Positions 42,263 to 50,115 of a stretch of DNA of 60,041 bases are shown one piece after another. A program made the position numbers and the translations under genes. The DNA is from a virus, in IMG/VR virus record IMGVR_UViG_3300036841_000070, positions 1 to 60,041 of that record; one strand, given 5' to 3'. Below the pieces are notes generated by a model that was given only the letters and a program-made list of their open reading frames with translations, was not told the origin of the DNA and searched no databases. Positions within the stretch are counted from its first letter, which is position 1; each line of letters opens with the position of its first letter.

Positions 42263-42635
42263 CGGTCGCTTGTTGCCTCTTACCACCTTCCTTCGCAGCA
42301 GCAATGGCTCTTTGTGGCTGGGTATCTTGTCCGCTGCGAGGCTGTGAGCCAAAGGCCCTCTGATACGTTGGGTCTTGTTCTCGGTCATAGAGGTAGAGTG
42401 AGATTAGAATGTTGCCGAGGAGGTCTTCCAGTATCTCTTCTGGCTGCTCACCGATGAGGTTTTCTTCGTGCCACATTGCCTTTCTGAGCTTACGCATCTT
42501 TCTGTGCATGTCACTGTACTGCCCTGCCAGGCCGAGGTCTTCAAACGCATCGCCGTAGTCAACTGACTTGCTCCTGAACCTCTGAACCGCCTGCGGCAGA
42601 ATCTTGTTGAGCATGACTGCGTAGGGGTTCTCCAT
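42234..42635 (-). CDS. Nmad1/DUF1599-like nucleotide-modification-associated protein
   Basis: 133 residues from ATG42635, with AAGGAG upstream. KSVDYGDAFEDLGLAGQYSDMHRKMRKLRKAMW with EEILEDLLGNILISLYLYD follows the pattern I associate with the nucleotide-modification-associated domain 1 family, linked to phage base-modification genes. An all-alpha MazG-like fold is likely. The C-terminal 30 residues are polar. Overlaps the polymerase start and the phosphatase end. Confidence 0.6.
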   Translation of the reverse strand: MENPYAVMLNKILPQAVQRFRSKSVDYGDAFEDLGLAGQYSDMHRKMRKLRKAMWHEENLIGEQPEEILEDLLGNILISLYLYDREQDPTYQRAFGSQPRSGQDTQPQRAIAAAKEGGKRQQATDEVRKPTSS

Positions 42636-43275
42636 ATCGCTCCTTCCAAATGCGAATTCTGTCCCTGATGACACGTTCTGCCATAGGAAGGCTAGCAGCC
42701 CTTGGGTTAAATGTGAAGGCTTTATTGAACGCATTCATCCGTAGGATTGGCGCCCGCTCGCCAAACAACGTGCGAGCCTCTAACAGTTCTTCCTCTAGAT
42801 CATCGAGCACCGCGCAGACGCGCTCCGCTCCTACCAGTGCAGCGAGCTTCTGATACTTGTCACCATCGTAGATCAGATAGTCGTAGCGGATGTTGTTACG
42901 ACGCAGCCACTCCCTGGTATCGGGATCGATGTTGTCGTGCCTGATGTACGGGCGCGTTGTGGTGACCCATAGCTCTGCGCCCTCTTGCATGACACTGCGA
43001 CAGAGCGCCGCTGCGCCGTCGTACACAGGCATGGTGCGCTTCATGCCGCCCTGCCGGTAGGCCAACTTGATGTCGTGCCATGCGTCGGTATTGACGCGAT
43101 AGGTCGTACAAAACCACTCCTTGAACGGCTGGTTGCCGACGTAGTGATCGTAGACGCGGCGATTGATGTAGCCCGAGGCGTACTCCAGAAAATGCTTATG
43201 GTACTGCCCCATCGTACCGTCGATGTCTATAGCGACGACCGGCTTGATCGTCTTGTTACACTCGGTGCATTTCAT
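42559..43275 (-). CDS. HAD-family phosphatase (5'-nucleotidase-like)
   Basis: 238 residues from ATG43275, with GGGAGG upstream. Four HAD motifs: DIDGTMG (I), TTTRP (II), a conserved Lys (about KYQKL, III) and LDDLEEE (IV). A CTEC pair near the N-terminus may bind zinc. The cap insert YHKHFLEYASGYINRRVYDH suggests a deoxyribonucleotide 5'-nucleotidase-like enzyme. With ThyX and the two MazG-like proteins it points to control of the nucleotide pool. A tRNA-like RNA lies directly upstream. Confidence 0.75.
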   Translation of the reverse strand: MKCTECNKTIKPVVAIDIDGTMGQYHKHFLEYASGYINRRVYDHYVGNQPFKEWFCTTYRVNTDAWHDIKLAYRQGGMKRTMPVYDGAAALCRSVMQEGAELWVTTTRPYIRHDNIDPDTREWLRRNNIRYDYLIYDGDKYQKLAALVGAERVCAVLDDLEEELLEARTLFGERAPILRMNAFNKAFTFNPRAASLPMAERVIRDRIRIWKERYGEPLRSHAQQDSAAGGSEVQEQVS

Positions 43276-43286
43276 AAGCCTCCCTT

Positions 43287-43361
43287 CATGCAGGCCCTGG
43301 GGATCGAACCCAGCCTGACGCACCCGTAACGGCCGCCTGCACCCCTGTGCTGGCCTGCATG
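43287..43361 (-). ncRNA. tRNA-like element 1 (acceptor stem and T-arm)
   Basis: On the minus strand CATGCAGGCC (from 43361) and GGCCTGCATG (to 43287) form a 10-bp closing stem. It stacks on a perfect T-arm, CTGGG TTCGATC CCCAG (43297-43313). The 38 bases between hold GCAC/GUGC and GGCG/CGUC hairpins, but no convincing anticodon arm. It ends 11 bases before the start codon of the phosphatase gene. A degenerate tRNA is possible; a tRNA mimic in a leader, perhaps an RNase P target, is the alternative. Confidence 0.6.
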
Positions 43362-43363
43362 GA

Positions 43364-43393
43364 TTTGAATGGAAAACACAAAAATTTCCTGAT
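43364..43393. repeat. Dispersed TTTGAATGGAAAACA repeat, copy R6
   Basis: Matches R3-R5 of the 4.9-5.0 kb region (TTTGAATGGAAAACA and a terminal CTGAT), with a looser middle. Same orientation as all others. It lies in the short gap upstream of tRNA-like element 1, about 38 kb from the other copies, so the repeat probably marks transcription units rather than one origin. Confidence 0.65.
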
Positions 43394-43408
43394 TTCGCGC
43401 CAGCCTCA

Positions 43409-44227
43409 CTACAGATGATGACTTGCTCCGGGCTGGATAGAGCCGAACTGTTCTGCTATTGCAGCGAGTGTGCGCTCAAATGCATGGTGAGTCAGAACGC
43501 CGCGTTGCCAAGTGCCCATACGCCCGGCCCTTATCACATTCGGATGGCAGTCGCAGTCTGTGCCGACGATCTTGAAGCCAGGCTCCCACTTTTTGTTTGT
43601 GACTAGGTGCGGCTCGGCCCGCGCCTCCAGGCTCTTATGACCGAATATGTTGCTAGCTCGATACCAGGAGAACGCATGAGTTCCGTTATACACCACCCAG
43701 TTACTGTCGAGGTCGAATGTGCTAAGCGCATCGTGGTTGCCTTCGATGTCCTTGCGAACGAGCGTGTTGACCGTTTTGAAGTAATGCTCGTTTGGCTTCA
43801 AGCAGATAGCCCAGAGCGGGACCGTGCTGATTACTAGATCAAAGTGACCAGTAAACTCAGAAACCTCCTCCGGGCCAATCGTCCAGTCAGCTATCGAGTC
43901 CTGGAACTTAGTCCAAGCAGCGGCGTATGTTTCGCGTAGGTCCCAAGCCTGCGCTTCGTCCCGCACCTTATCCCACGATGTAGGCATTGTTCCCAGCCCG
44001 TAGACACGCTCCGCGTAGACTTCCGGCACCCCGATGCGGTGCGTGCGGATAGTGCTGGGAGAAGCCTGGGAAGTTAGCCCCGGTATTGGCTTGTGCAAAT
44101 ACTGTGCGCCGTAGATGACTGACTGTACCTTCTTGCTAATGATGGCAGGCTCGATGCCGTGCAACGCCAGAGCCTGCGCAGCGAACAGCCCTGCTGGGCC
44201 GCAACCTAAGACTGCAACAGTAGGAAT
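43409..44227 (-). CDS. FAD-binding oxidoreductase-like protein, probable ATT start
   Basis: 272 residues if started at ATT44227. Then the protein begins MPTVAVLGCGPAGLFAAQAL, a textbook Rossmann FAD motif (GxGxxG). AGGAGG lies at exactly 7 bases spacing. Starting at the first ATG (44164) would delete that motif. The end, GTDCDCHPNVIRAGRMGTWQRGVLTHHAFE, resembles FAD proteins of the UDP-galactopyranose mutase/amine oxidase kind. Substrate unknown; its neighbours suggest sugar or nucleotide modification. Confidence 0.7.
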   Translation of the reverse strand: MPTVAVLGCGPAGLFAAQALALHGIEPAIISKKVQSVIYGAQYLHKPIPGLTSQASPSTIRTHRIGVPEVYAERVYGLGTMPTSWDKVRDEAQAWDLRETYAAAWTKFQDSIADWTIGPEEVSEFTGHFDLVISTVPLWAICLKPNEHYFKTVNTLVRKDIEGNHDALSTFDLDSNWVVYNGTHAFSWYRASNIFGHKSLEARAEPHLVTNKKWEPGFKIVGTDCDCHPNVIRAGRMGTWQRGVLTHHAFERTLAAIAEQFGSIQPGASHHL

Positions 44228-44535
44228 GGTTCCGCCTCCTTGGCTTGCCGCACCAGATCGTCGATGAACTCTAGCCGCTGTACTCTTGCCATTGGCTTTA
44301 CTTTGAACATATAGCTGTATTCATTTTGCCTCCCCGCTCCCACAACGACAGTTACCTCGTTCTTGAAATGGTTCCAGATAACCTCGATGGGGATTAGGTC
44401 CGACAAAGCAGCGCGCATCTTGGCGTAAGTCAAGCGGCCGGTATCGAGCGGCCAGCCAAGCGCTAGGTGTAGGTCAGATTCGTATATGTCGTTGCCCACG
44501 AACAGGAGGCTATCCATATTGACGAGCTTCGACAT
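44206..44535 (-). CDS. Hypothetical protein
   Basis: 109 residues from ATG44535 (AGGCGAGGA upstream). Mixed alpha/beta; NEYSYMFKVKPMARVQRLEFIDDL near the end. No family recognised. Overlaps the FAD protein start, so the two are co-translated. Contains one copy of the SD-like element in the frame reading VGAGRQN. Confidence 0.6.
   Translation of the reverse strand: MSKLVNMDSLLFVGNDIYESDLHLALGWPLDTGRLTYAKMRAALSDLIPIEVIWNHFKNEVTVVVGAGRQNEYSYMFKVKPMARVQRLEFIDDLVRQAKEAEPFLLLQS
44322..44337 (-). repeat. Dispersed SD-like element
   Basis: GCGGGGAGGCAAAATG on the minus strand, inside a gene in the frame GAGRQN. The ATG opens only a short out-of-frame ORF. Confidence 0.75.
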
Positions 44536-44569
44536 TTCCTCGCCTACTAACAATTCAGACTCACTCCTC

Positions 44570-44617
44570 AAAAAAAGAGTGGCGGGCGACCCTGGGGCCG
44601 CCCACCTTGAACTCTTT
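44570..44617 (-). terminator. Rho-independent terminator
   Basis: Read on the minus strand: AAAGAGT and ACTCTTT enclose a GGGCG/CGCCC stem, followed by a run of seven T. It stands directly after the SAP-domain gene and should end the long leftward transcript from about 57.8 kb. The genes at 36-44.5 kb would then need a promoter of their own. Confidence 0.75.
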
Positions 44618-45398
44618 AGACTGGCTCCTCCACGTCGTCTGTGCGGAGGCGGGCGATCAGAACGGTACGCTTGCCCTTGGTCTCCAGCTGACGGTCGGAC
44701 AACTCCTGGCGGAGCGCGACGACACTCATGCTCTCGTAGTTGTCGCCCTCGGCCTCCTCCTCGTCATCCTCCTCGTCCTCATCTTCTTCTTCGTCAAGCT
44801 CCTCCTCGTCCTCGTCCTCCTCAGCCTCCGTCTGTTCGCGGATCGCGTCACGGATGTCGTCGTCGGACATGGACTTACGGACGGACACTTCCAGGCCCTG
44901 CTCCTTGATGAGCGCCTTCAACTCTGCGCGGCTGAGGTCGTCAAGGTTGCCGTCCTCGGCCTCCTCATCTTCCTCCTCCTCGTCCTCATCGACATCCGGC
45001 TCGGCCTTCATGATCTTGCCGATGTTGGGGCGGTAGTCGCCGCTCAGGTCGGTGCCCTCACGGAGCCTGATCATGGCCTCCTTGCCCTCGATGGTGGCAA
45101 GGTTGCCGCCGCGCGCCTTGAGGCTGAAGGCGACGACCAACTCCTTGAGCCTACGCGCCCAGCTGGACTCGATGTCGAGTGGCGCGTAGTACCAAAGCTG
45201 GCCGTACTGCTCCTTGATCTTCTTGCCATCGGCGTCCTTTGTGATCTGGAAAACGACCTCGACCATTTCCTCGTCGTTGGTCTTTGACCGCTTCTGATCG
45301 ACACCGACGACCTTGGCGTAGTATACGCCCACAGGTGCCTGCTTGAATCCGGAGGCTTCGATCCCCGAAGTGTCTCCGTATTTGATGACCTTCGCCAC
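44616..45398 (-). CDS. SSB-like protein with two SAP motifs and poly-acidic linkers
   Basis: 260 residues. The N-terminal ~135 residues (GVYYAKVVGVDQKRSKTNDEEMVEVVFQIT) resemble the DUF669-type single-strand-binding partners of phage recombinases. Two SAP motifs follow (about 152-188, LDDLSRAELKALIKEQGLEV, and 225-258, MSVVALRQELSDRQLETKG), each behind a long Glu/Asp run. SAP domains bind DNA; acidic tails in SSBs recruit partners. Its neighbour is a Sak4-like ATPase. Confidence 0.7.
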   Translation of the reverse strand: MAKVIKYGDTSGIEASGFKQAPVGVYYAKVVGVDQKRSKTNDEEMVEVVFQITKDADGKKIKEQYGQLWYYAPLDIESSWARRLKELVVAFSLKARGGNLATIEGKEAMIRLREGTDLSGDYRPNIGKIMKAEPDVDEDEEEEDEEAEDGNLDDLSRAELKALIKEQGLEVSVRKSMSDDDIRDAIREQTEAEEDEDEEELDEEEDEDEEDDEEEAEGDNYESMSVVALRQELSDRQLETKGKRTVLIARLRTDDVEEPV

Positions 45399-46171
45399 TA
45401 CCTAGCTCCCTTCACCATACGTCGTCGTGGCTTCGCGCCGTTGTTGTCGGCGCGCTTCTTGCTGATAGCTTCTTCCAGCCTAGGGATTGTCGGGTTGAGC
45501 ATGAAGCCCTTGTCCGTGCAATCGAACTGATCCTTCGCGTAGATGTGTTCGGTTTCGTTCAGTTGCAGCCTCCTTGTGCCCTTGCTGGTAACTGTACCGA
45601 AAGCGACGATGTTGGAGTACCCGCACACCTTCATCGCCATGTTCTTACCCTGCACCCACGGCATCATCTTGCGGTCGATTTCCTCATCCTCAGGAGATGG
45701 GGATAGCTCAGCTGGCCAGGCCGTGATGCCGAAGTTGAATGCGCCCGAGTCGGATAGGGTAGCCATATCGCGTACCCACCGGCCAAGTCGCTGCATGTTG
45801 ATCCAGTAATCGCCTTTGTCAAGCCCATAGCGTTTACGTGCTGGCTTCTCGATGATGATCGTTTCCCAAAGATCATCCAAACCGATATCCTGATACGATG
45901 AGATGCTGTCGAACCAGACCCAGCTGTAGCGCTCGCTACCTTCATGCCGGCAATGTTCATAAACCTCCTCCATAGCCGACCAGTCGCGCACGACCCATTG
46001 CTTGTGACGCGGCTTATCTTCAGGAAGGATGCTGTCTACATAGTCTACAGGCGGCCTGATAAAGAGCGCGTGCCCTGGGCTTGTACCGGCGAGCCGGGTT
46101 TTGCCCCAGCCCGATGGTGCATTGAGGAATAGCTTGATAGACTTACTATCAGTTAGCGGGACGGCTGGCAC
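45398..46171 (-). CDS. Sak4/RecA-like ATPase (AAA_24), recombinase
   Basis: 257 residues. Walker A APSGWGKT (about 18-25) and Walker B SWVWFDSISSY; the compact RecA core lacks the N- and C-terminal RecA domains. Pattern of the Sak4 single-strand annealing or strand-exchange proteins of phages. Basic C-terminal tail (GAKPRRRMVKGAR). It starts on the last base of the SSB-like gene, suggesting the two work together. Confidence 0.75.
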   Translation of the reverse strand: MPAVPLTDSKSIKLFLNAPSGWGKTRLAGTSPGHALFIRPPVDYVDSILPEDKPRHKQWVVRDWSAMEEVYEHCRHEGSERYSWVWFDSISSYQDIGLDDLWETIIIEKPARKRYGLDKGDYWINMQRLGRWVRDMATLSDSGAFNFGITAWPAELSPSPEDEEIDRKMMPWVQGKNMAMKVCGYSNIVAFGTVTSKGTRRLQLNETEHIYAKDQFDCTDKGFMLNPTIPRLEEAISKKRADNNGAKPRRRMVKGAR

Positions 46172-46467
46172 TGTGTCTCCAGAAACTCTTTGATGTTGAC
46201 GTACTTGCCGTCGTGCCAGGTCGAGGATTCCAAGAACCAGTATGCCAGGCCCATCTGGTCAACGCTCTTGATGTCCCACTTATCGAACGATTCCTTGATC
46301 GTCAGTTCGCCGTCGCAGACTGTAGCCTCGACGCAGAACATCGGCAGGACGCTATTGACCAGACACTCTCTGCACCAAGCAAGCGAAACAGGGAACCCCG
46401 GCACGGCGGCAACACCCACCATCGGCTCCCGGTCGCAGATGTCGCATTTGTTATCGCCTGCCGTCAC
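46153..46467 (-). CDS. Zinc-binding hypothetical protein
   Basis: 104 residues. Cysteine pairs CDIC and CREC, plus other cysteines, suggest a zinc site; the C-terminal half is alpha/beta. Overlaps the ATPase start by 19 bases. Function unknown. Confidence 0.6.
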   Translation of the reverse strand: MTAGDNKCDICDREPMVGVAAVPGFPVSLAWCRECLVNSVLPMFCVEATVCDGELTIKESFDKWDIKSVDQMGLAYWFLESSTWHDGKYVNIKEFLETQCQPSR

Positions 46468-46655
46468 TTCTTCGCCTCCTTGACCTCCTTGACCTCCTTG
46501 ACCTCGTAGCGCGTCTTGATGTCGAGCTTCTCAGCCTCGGCGTTGGCGCGGTCGCAGGCGGCGCTCGCCTGCTCCCTCAGATCGTAATGGCTGTGCATGT
46601 TGTCCGTGCCCGAGATGACGACCCTGTATGGCTTGACTTCTTCCTGCTGCTTCAT
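46464..46655 (-). CDS. Small protein with KEV repeat tail
   Basis: 63 residues. The end of the gene holds a 9-base tandem repeat (GACCTCCTT on the plus strand), encoding VKEVKEVKE. The N-terminal half is alpha/beta with RVVISGTDNMHSHYDLREQA. Repeat length could vary by slippage. Confidence 0.6.
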   Translation of the reverse strand: MKQQEEVKPYRVVISGTDNMHSHYDLREQASAACDRANAEAEKLDIKTRYEVKEVKEVKEAKK

Positions 46656-47653
46656 TACCTACGCTCCACTCGCTCGTGAGCAGCATACGGCTCCCACCTA
46701 ACAAACGCCGCTCGTTTGAAAGCCTCCCAGTCGTTGCCCGTTTCATGCAACTCGCACATATCGCGGTAGCTACAGAACTTGCAGTTGGGCATGAACTGCG
46801 GTCCTGGGTTCTTGTAGACATGGTTGTGATTATGCCGCGCCGCTTCCATGTCCTGGATTTCCTGCCAGACGCGAGCTTTAACGCGCTCTGCTTCAACGTC
46901 GCCTCTGAACGTTAGCTGGCGCTCGAAGTATGGCGGCGGTTGCCGTTTGCTGATGGAGCCGTCTTTATTGAGACGACGACCCTGTTCGTCCCATTGCCCG
47001 TCGTCTGGTCGTATGGTCTTGCGCAGCCAGTTGTAGATGATGCCGTCGAGTCGCTCGTCCGGCTGGAGGTATCCGTGCAGACGTAGCCAGCGTGGCCCGT
47101 ATGTCCAGTACGCACCCACCTGCTCATCCATCGGCAGGGCAGACTGGCTAATTGCAGTAGTTGTTTTGTGCTCTGCAAAGCGTATCTTGGCAGTCGGCAG
47201 GTGCTCCCAAACCCCATCTATCGTCCCCACGTAATAGACCTTCTTGCCACCAAGCCTCCCGATGGGAAGCATGAATGTCTGCTCGCTGCTGATGATCTTG
47301 TACTCTTTGTCTACTTCTTGCCAGTGCTCGACGTAGCGATTGAGCATGTCGATACCTAGCTCGCGCATATCAACGACTTGATCGTCCTCCCAGATGCTGG
47401 TGTCTTGCTCTTCTGAGAGACTTTCGCACAGCATCTCGAAAGTGGTGGTCGGATGCGGACCGCGCTTCCTGCCCTTCTTGTAGTATGCGGCCAGACTTTG
47501 GTGTACCAAATCTCCGAACAGGAGCTTTGTGTCCGTCGTTGGCGCGCGTAGGTTCTCGACGAATGACCAATACCATTTTTGTCGGCACGTCAGGAATGCT
47601 TGCCTCTCCGATGTTCGGACCAGGATATGTCCATTTCGCCTCCCCGCTATCAT
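46655..47653 (-). CDS. Cas4/RecB-like exonuclease with Fe-S cysteine set
   Basis: 332 residues from ATG47653. PD-(D/E)XK nuclease motifs: Asp146 in VGTIDGVW and Glu161-x-Lys163 in AEHKT. Cys23 (FLTCRQKWYW) and Cys291/Cys294/Cys300 (CKFCSYRDMC) form the four-cysteine set of Cas4/AddB-type iron-sulfur nucleases. It should resect DNA ends for the adjacent Sak4-like recombinase. An upstream in-frame ATG (47788) would add 45 low-quality residues and cover the hairpins there. Confidence 0.8.
   Translation of the reverse strand: MIAGRRNGHILVRTSERQAFLTCRQKWYWSFVENLRAPTTDTKLLFGDLVHQSLAAYYKKGRKRGPHPTTTFEMLCESLSEEQDTSIWEDDQVVDMRELGIDMLNRYVEHWQEVDKEYKIISSEQTFMLPIGRLGGKKVYYVGTIDGVWEHLPTAKIRFAEHKTTTAISQSALPMDEQVGAYWTYGPRWLRLHGYLQPDERLDGIIYNWLRKTIRPDDGQWDEQGRRLNKDGSISKRQPPPYFERQLTFRGDVEAERVKARVWQEIQDMEAARHNHNHVYKNPGPQFMPNCKFCSYRDMCELHETGNDWEAFKRAAFVRWEPYAAHERVERR
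47632..47647 (-). repeat. Dispersed SD-like element
   Basis: GCGGGGAGGCGAAATG on the minus strand, overlapping codons 3-8 of the nuclease (frame AGRRN). Confidence 0.75.
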
Positions 47654-47678
47654 CGTGGCCTTTCTGTCGCAATGGGCT

Positions 47679-47745
47679 GGGTGGTGCGCCGGAAGCCCAT
47701 TGACCAACGCACCACCCTGGAGCCTCGGAGTGATAGAAGGCTCCG
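47679..47745 (-). other. Two intergenic hairpins before the nuclease gene
   Basis: GGGTGGTGCG (47679-47688) and CGCACCACCC (47708-47717) form a 10-bp perfect stem. GAGCC/GGCTC arms form a second stem just beside it (about 47720-47745). They fill the only gap of more than 100 bases inside this part of the operon and may control the nuclease gene. Confidence 0.6.
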
Positions 47746-47797
47746 CTAGCAGCCTAGCAAACCCGATTGTGAAACGCAAGCGGCGCATCGCGCGATG

Positions 47798-48046
47798 CTA
47801 GGAGCCTCTTACTTCACGGATTACAGTATCGAACAGAGCTAGGAATCTCTCCAGTTCCCAGTACTCATTTACCAGCGGCTCAATTTCCTGCATCCGCCAC
47901 TTAATGTCGTACCTGATGCTCTTGAGCGTGGGTGCGCGCTTTGGCTTGGGCGGCATCGGCTTATGGATACGGGCCGACTTCTCCTGCTTGCCAACTACTC
48001 TGAGTGCCGGGTCACCGGGCATGAAATCATCTTCTTGTGGTTGCAC
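47798..48046 (-). CDS. Small basic helical protein
   Basis: 82 residues from GTG48046, with GGGAG upstream, whose G overlaps the stop of the small membrane protein (TAGTG). Basic Pro-rich N-terminus, then helices (KSIRYDIKWRMQEIEPLVNEYWELERFLALF). Function unknown. An ATG at 48160 in the same frame would overlap the membrane protein. Confidence 0.55.
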   Translation of the reverse strand: MQPQEDDFMPGDPALRVVGKQEKSARIHKPMPPKPKRAPTLKSIRYDIKWRMQEIEPLVNEYWELERFLALFDTVIREVRGS

Positions 48047-48180
48047 TACTTCTCCCTTTGGCCGGACAGTATCCACGCAGTCATAAGACTTACAGCGAAT
48101 ACCGTAGTGTGGTTTAGTGGTAGGCCGCAGATCAATGCTATGGCTAAAAGCATTATCCAAACGGCCATTCTCTGGTGCAT
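48046..48180 (-). CDS. Small two-helix membrane protein
   Basis: 44 residues from ATG48180, six bases after the helicase stop. Two hydrophobic stretches (MAVWIMLLAIALICGLPL and TTVFAVSLMTAWIL) suggest a hairpin in the membrane. The TAG stop overlaps the next GTG, the coupling typical of this operon. Confidence 0.5.
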   Translation of the reverse strand: MHQRMAVWIMLLAIALICGLPLNHTTVFAVSLMTAWILSGQREK

Positions 48181-48186
48181 TACTTG

Positions 48187-50115
48187 TTAGCGGCTAGCAC
48201 GGCGTAGTTCCTCAATCTCCTTGACGTAGTTGAGAACGGTGCGGTTGTTGAGCTTCTTGTTGCCCGCCACTCTGGCAATGTACTCCTGGATCGAGTGTGG
48301 CGTTCGGTACGTGTAGCACTTCAGTGCGGTGTCGCGGCTGCCTCGGTCGCCTCGGCCAAAGAACTGATGCATCACGTCCGGGTCCCAGGCCTCGTCGAGT
48401 GCGTGTGCGCTGTTAGCCCGCTCTAGGTTGAGGGCGGTGCCGCCGGTCTGGATCGTCATCACGATCACGAACGGCCGTTTGCTTTGGCTGGCGAACTTGT
48501 CGAGCATCGGCTTGCTGTCCTTGGTGCCGCCGTGCAGTACCTCAACGTCGATGCCGTTGGCGGTCAGGTAGTCAGCTACCACCTGCATGTAGCTTATTTC
48601 CAGGACGCCAACGTAGGCACGCGCGCCCGGCTCCCAGTCCTCGCTCCTGATGCCGTTCTCATCGAGCCTCTCAAGCAGGTACTCAAGCTTGCAGCTGTTC
48701 TTGGTAGCTACTGGCTTCGTGAAGAACTTATCCCAGTCGAGCTTGCTGTTCGCCATCTGCCGCAGGCGCGTGTACTGCGCGAGCACGATGCTTCCGGACA
48801 GGCGCTTGCCGTCAAGCACAATTTCGTGCGCCTGATCGAACTCGATGTAGTCGTGCAGCTGACGCCCGTCCATTGGCGTTTCGACCAGAATCTCAACGGC
48901 GTCTGGCAGCCCAGGCAGCGCTTCCTTCTTGTCGCGCCGGATTAGGTGGTTAATGTGGTGCTTGTAGAACTCCTCCTCAAATCCGTTCTTGATCCCGCCA
49001 ACCTTCTTGACGGTCTTGGTGGCACCGTGCCCGCCTCTGACGTAGACTTCCTCCTCCGTGACGGAGAGCCACTCGTCCGCCCAGCGCCAGAAGCTGCTGT
49101 ACTGCCGCTTGTCGATGAAGTTAAGCACCGGCCAGAGTCGCTCCGGCTTGCCGCCAATCGGCGTACCCGACATTGGCCACTTGAACTCGGCCTTAACCAT
49201 CTGTGCGCCGACGTGGAACTGAGCCTTCCTGTTAGGCAAGCCGGTCGCATGGAACTCGTCGATAATGAATGCGCCCCAATCGACTTCGAACAAAGCCTTC
49301 TGGTTAGCGCTCTTGAAGCGATACCAGTTACCCAGGTAGTCACGTCCGGCGTGCAGCGGGTCCGGCCGCTCTGGCGGAGCCTTCTTCTTGGCGTTGTAGT
49401 ACTGTACGACACGGAGGTCGTCTGCTATCAGAGCGAGCGCGAAACCCATCTCGTCCTCGCCATCAGGCCCCTCGACGAAACTCGCAATCAGCTTGGCACG
49501 TTCGCGTGGGTCCTCGCTCGTCAAGCACTCGTAGTCAGAGAGTCTGCTGAACTCCGTCTGCCAGACATTTACGAGTGAGCGCTTGGGCGCAATTACCAGG
49601 ACCGGCTTCGGGTTGACCCTGGCCTCATAGATCGCTCCGATGGCTTCCAGCGTCTTGCCGGTGCCCACGTCGTTCGCATTGATGGCAGAGCTAAGGCTCA
49701 TCATCTTGATGTCGGCGCTCTGGTAGGGGCGCGGCGGGCGCTCCTTGCGTAGCGCATGGCCGAACGGGATCGTGGGATCGTCAATTCGCCTCCCCGCTAT
49801 CACGTCCACAATGCGCTTGGGCGTGTGTGCGAGCTTGGCACTGGGGGCCGTCCGCAGCTTGGTCTTTTCACGTTCCTGCACGACCTGATCCTTCGCCCAG
49901 GCACGCAGCGCGTTGCCGAGCTTCAGCCGCTCCCCGAACATCGTGCGGAGGTAGCGCGCGACCGTCATCGTCATCGGGACCGTCCAGAGCTTCTTGTCCC
50001 AATCGAAATGACGACCGTGGATGGTCTTGATCTTGGCTAGGTCGGAGTCGTCGTACTTGAAATGTACTTCGATCCTGTCTAGCGATTCATTTAGCTCTAT
50101 GAATATGTCGTTCAA
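48187..50115 (-). CDS. SF2/SNF2-type DNA helicase
   Basis: 642 residues. N-terminal HARP-like module (IKTIHGRHFDWDKKLWTVPM). Then motif I NDVGTGKT (148-155), motif II DEFH, motif III SGTPIGG and, near the C-terminus, motif VI QFFGRGDRGSRD. An SNF2/UvsW-like ATPase that remodels branched DNA (fork regression, recombination). Works with the nuclease, the Sak4-like ATPase and the RuvC-like resolvase. Confidence 0.85.
   Translation of the reverse strand: MNDIFIELNESLDRIEVHFKYDDSDLAKIKTIHGRHFDWDKKLWTVPMTMTVARYLRTMFGERLKLGNALRAWAKDQVVQEREKTKLRTAPSAKLAHTPKRIVDVIAGRRIDDPTIPFGHALRKERPPRPYQSADIKMMSLSSAINANDVGTGKTLEAIGAIYEARVNPKPVLVIAPKRSLVNVWQTEFSRLSDYECLTSEDPRERAKLIASFVEGPDGEDEMGFALALIADDLRVVQYYNAKKKAPPERPDPLHAGRDYLGNWYRFKSANQKALFEVDWGAFIIDEFHATGLPNRKAQFHVGAQMVKAEFKWPMSGTPIGGKPERLWPVLNFIDKRQYSSFWRWADEWLSVTEEEVYVRGGHGATKTVKKVGGIKNGFEEEFYKHHINHLIRRDKKEALPGLPDAVEILVETPMDGRQLHDYIEFDQAHEIVLDGKRLSGSIVLAQYTRLRQMANSKLDWDKFFTKPVATKNSCKLEYLLERLDENGIRSEDWEPGARAYVGVLEISYMQVVADYLTANGIDVEVLHGGTKDSKPMLDKFASQSKRPFVIVMTIQTGGTALNLERANSAHALDEAWDPDVMHQFFGRGDRGSRDTALKCYTYRTPHSIQEYIARVAGNKKLNNRTVLNYVKEIEELRRASR
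49782..49797 (-). repeat. Dispersed SD-like element
   Basis: GCGGGGAGGCGAATTG on the minus strand, inside the helicase gene (frame IAGRRID). Its TTG is out of frame with the helicase and opens about 27 codons. Confidence 0.75.

Noticed and set aside
43287-43361. Ochre-suppressor tRNA (anticodon UUA)
   Set aside because: Needs a mismatched anticodon stem and G instead of U at position 33; a tRNA-like element is the safer call.
46476-46506. Tandem 9-base repeat as a CRISPR-like or regulatory array
   Set aside because: It is a short in-frame coding repeat (VKE) without spacers. No CRISPR array was seen anywhere.
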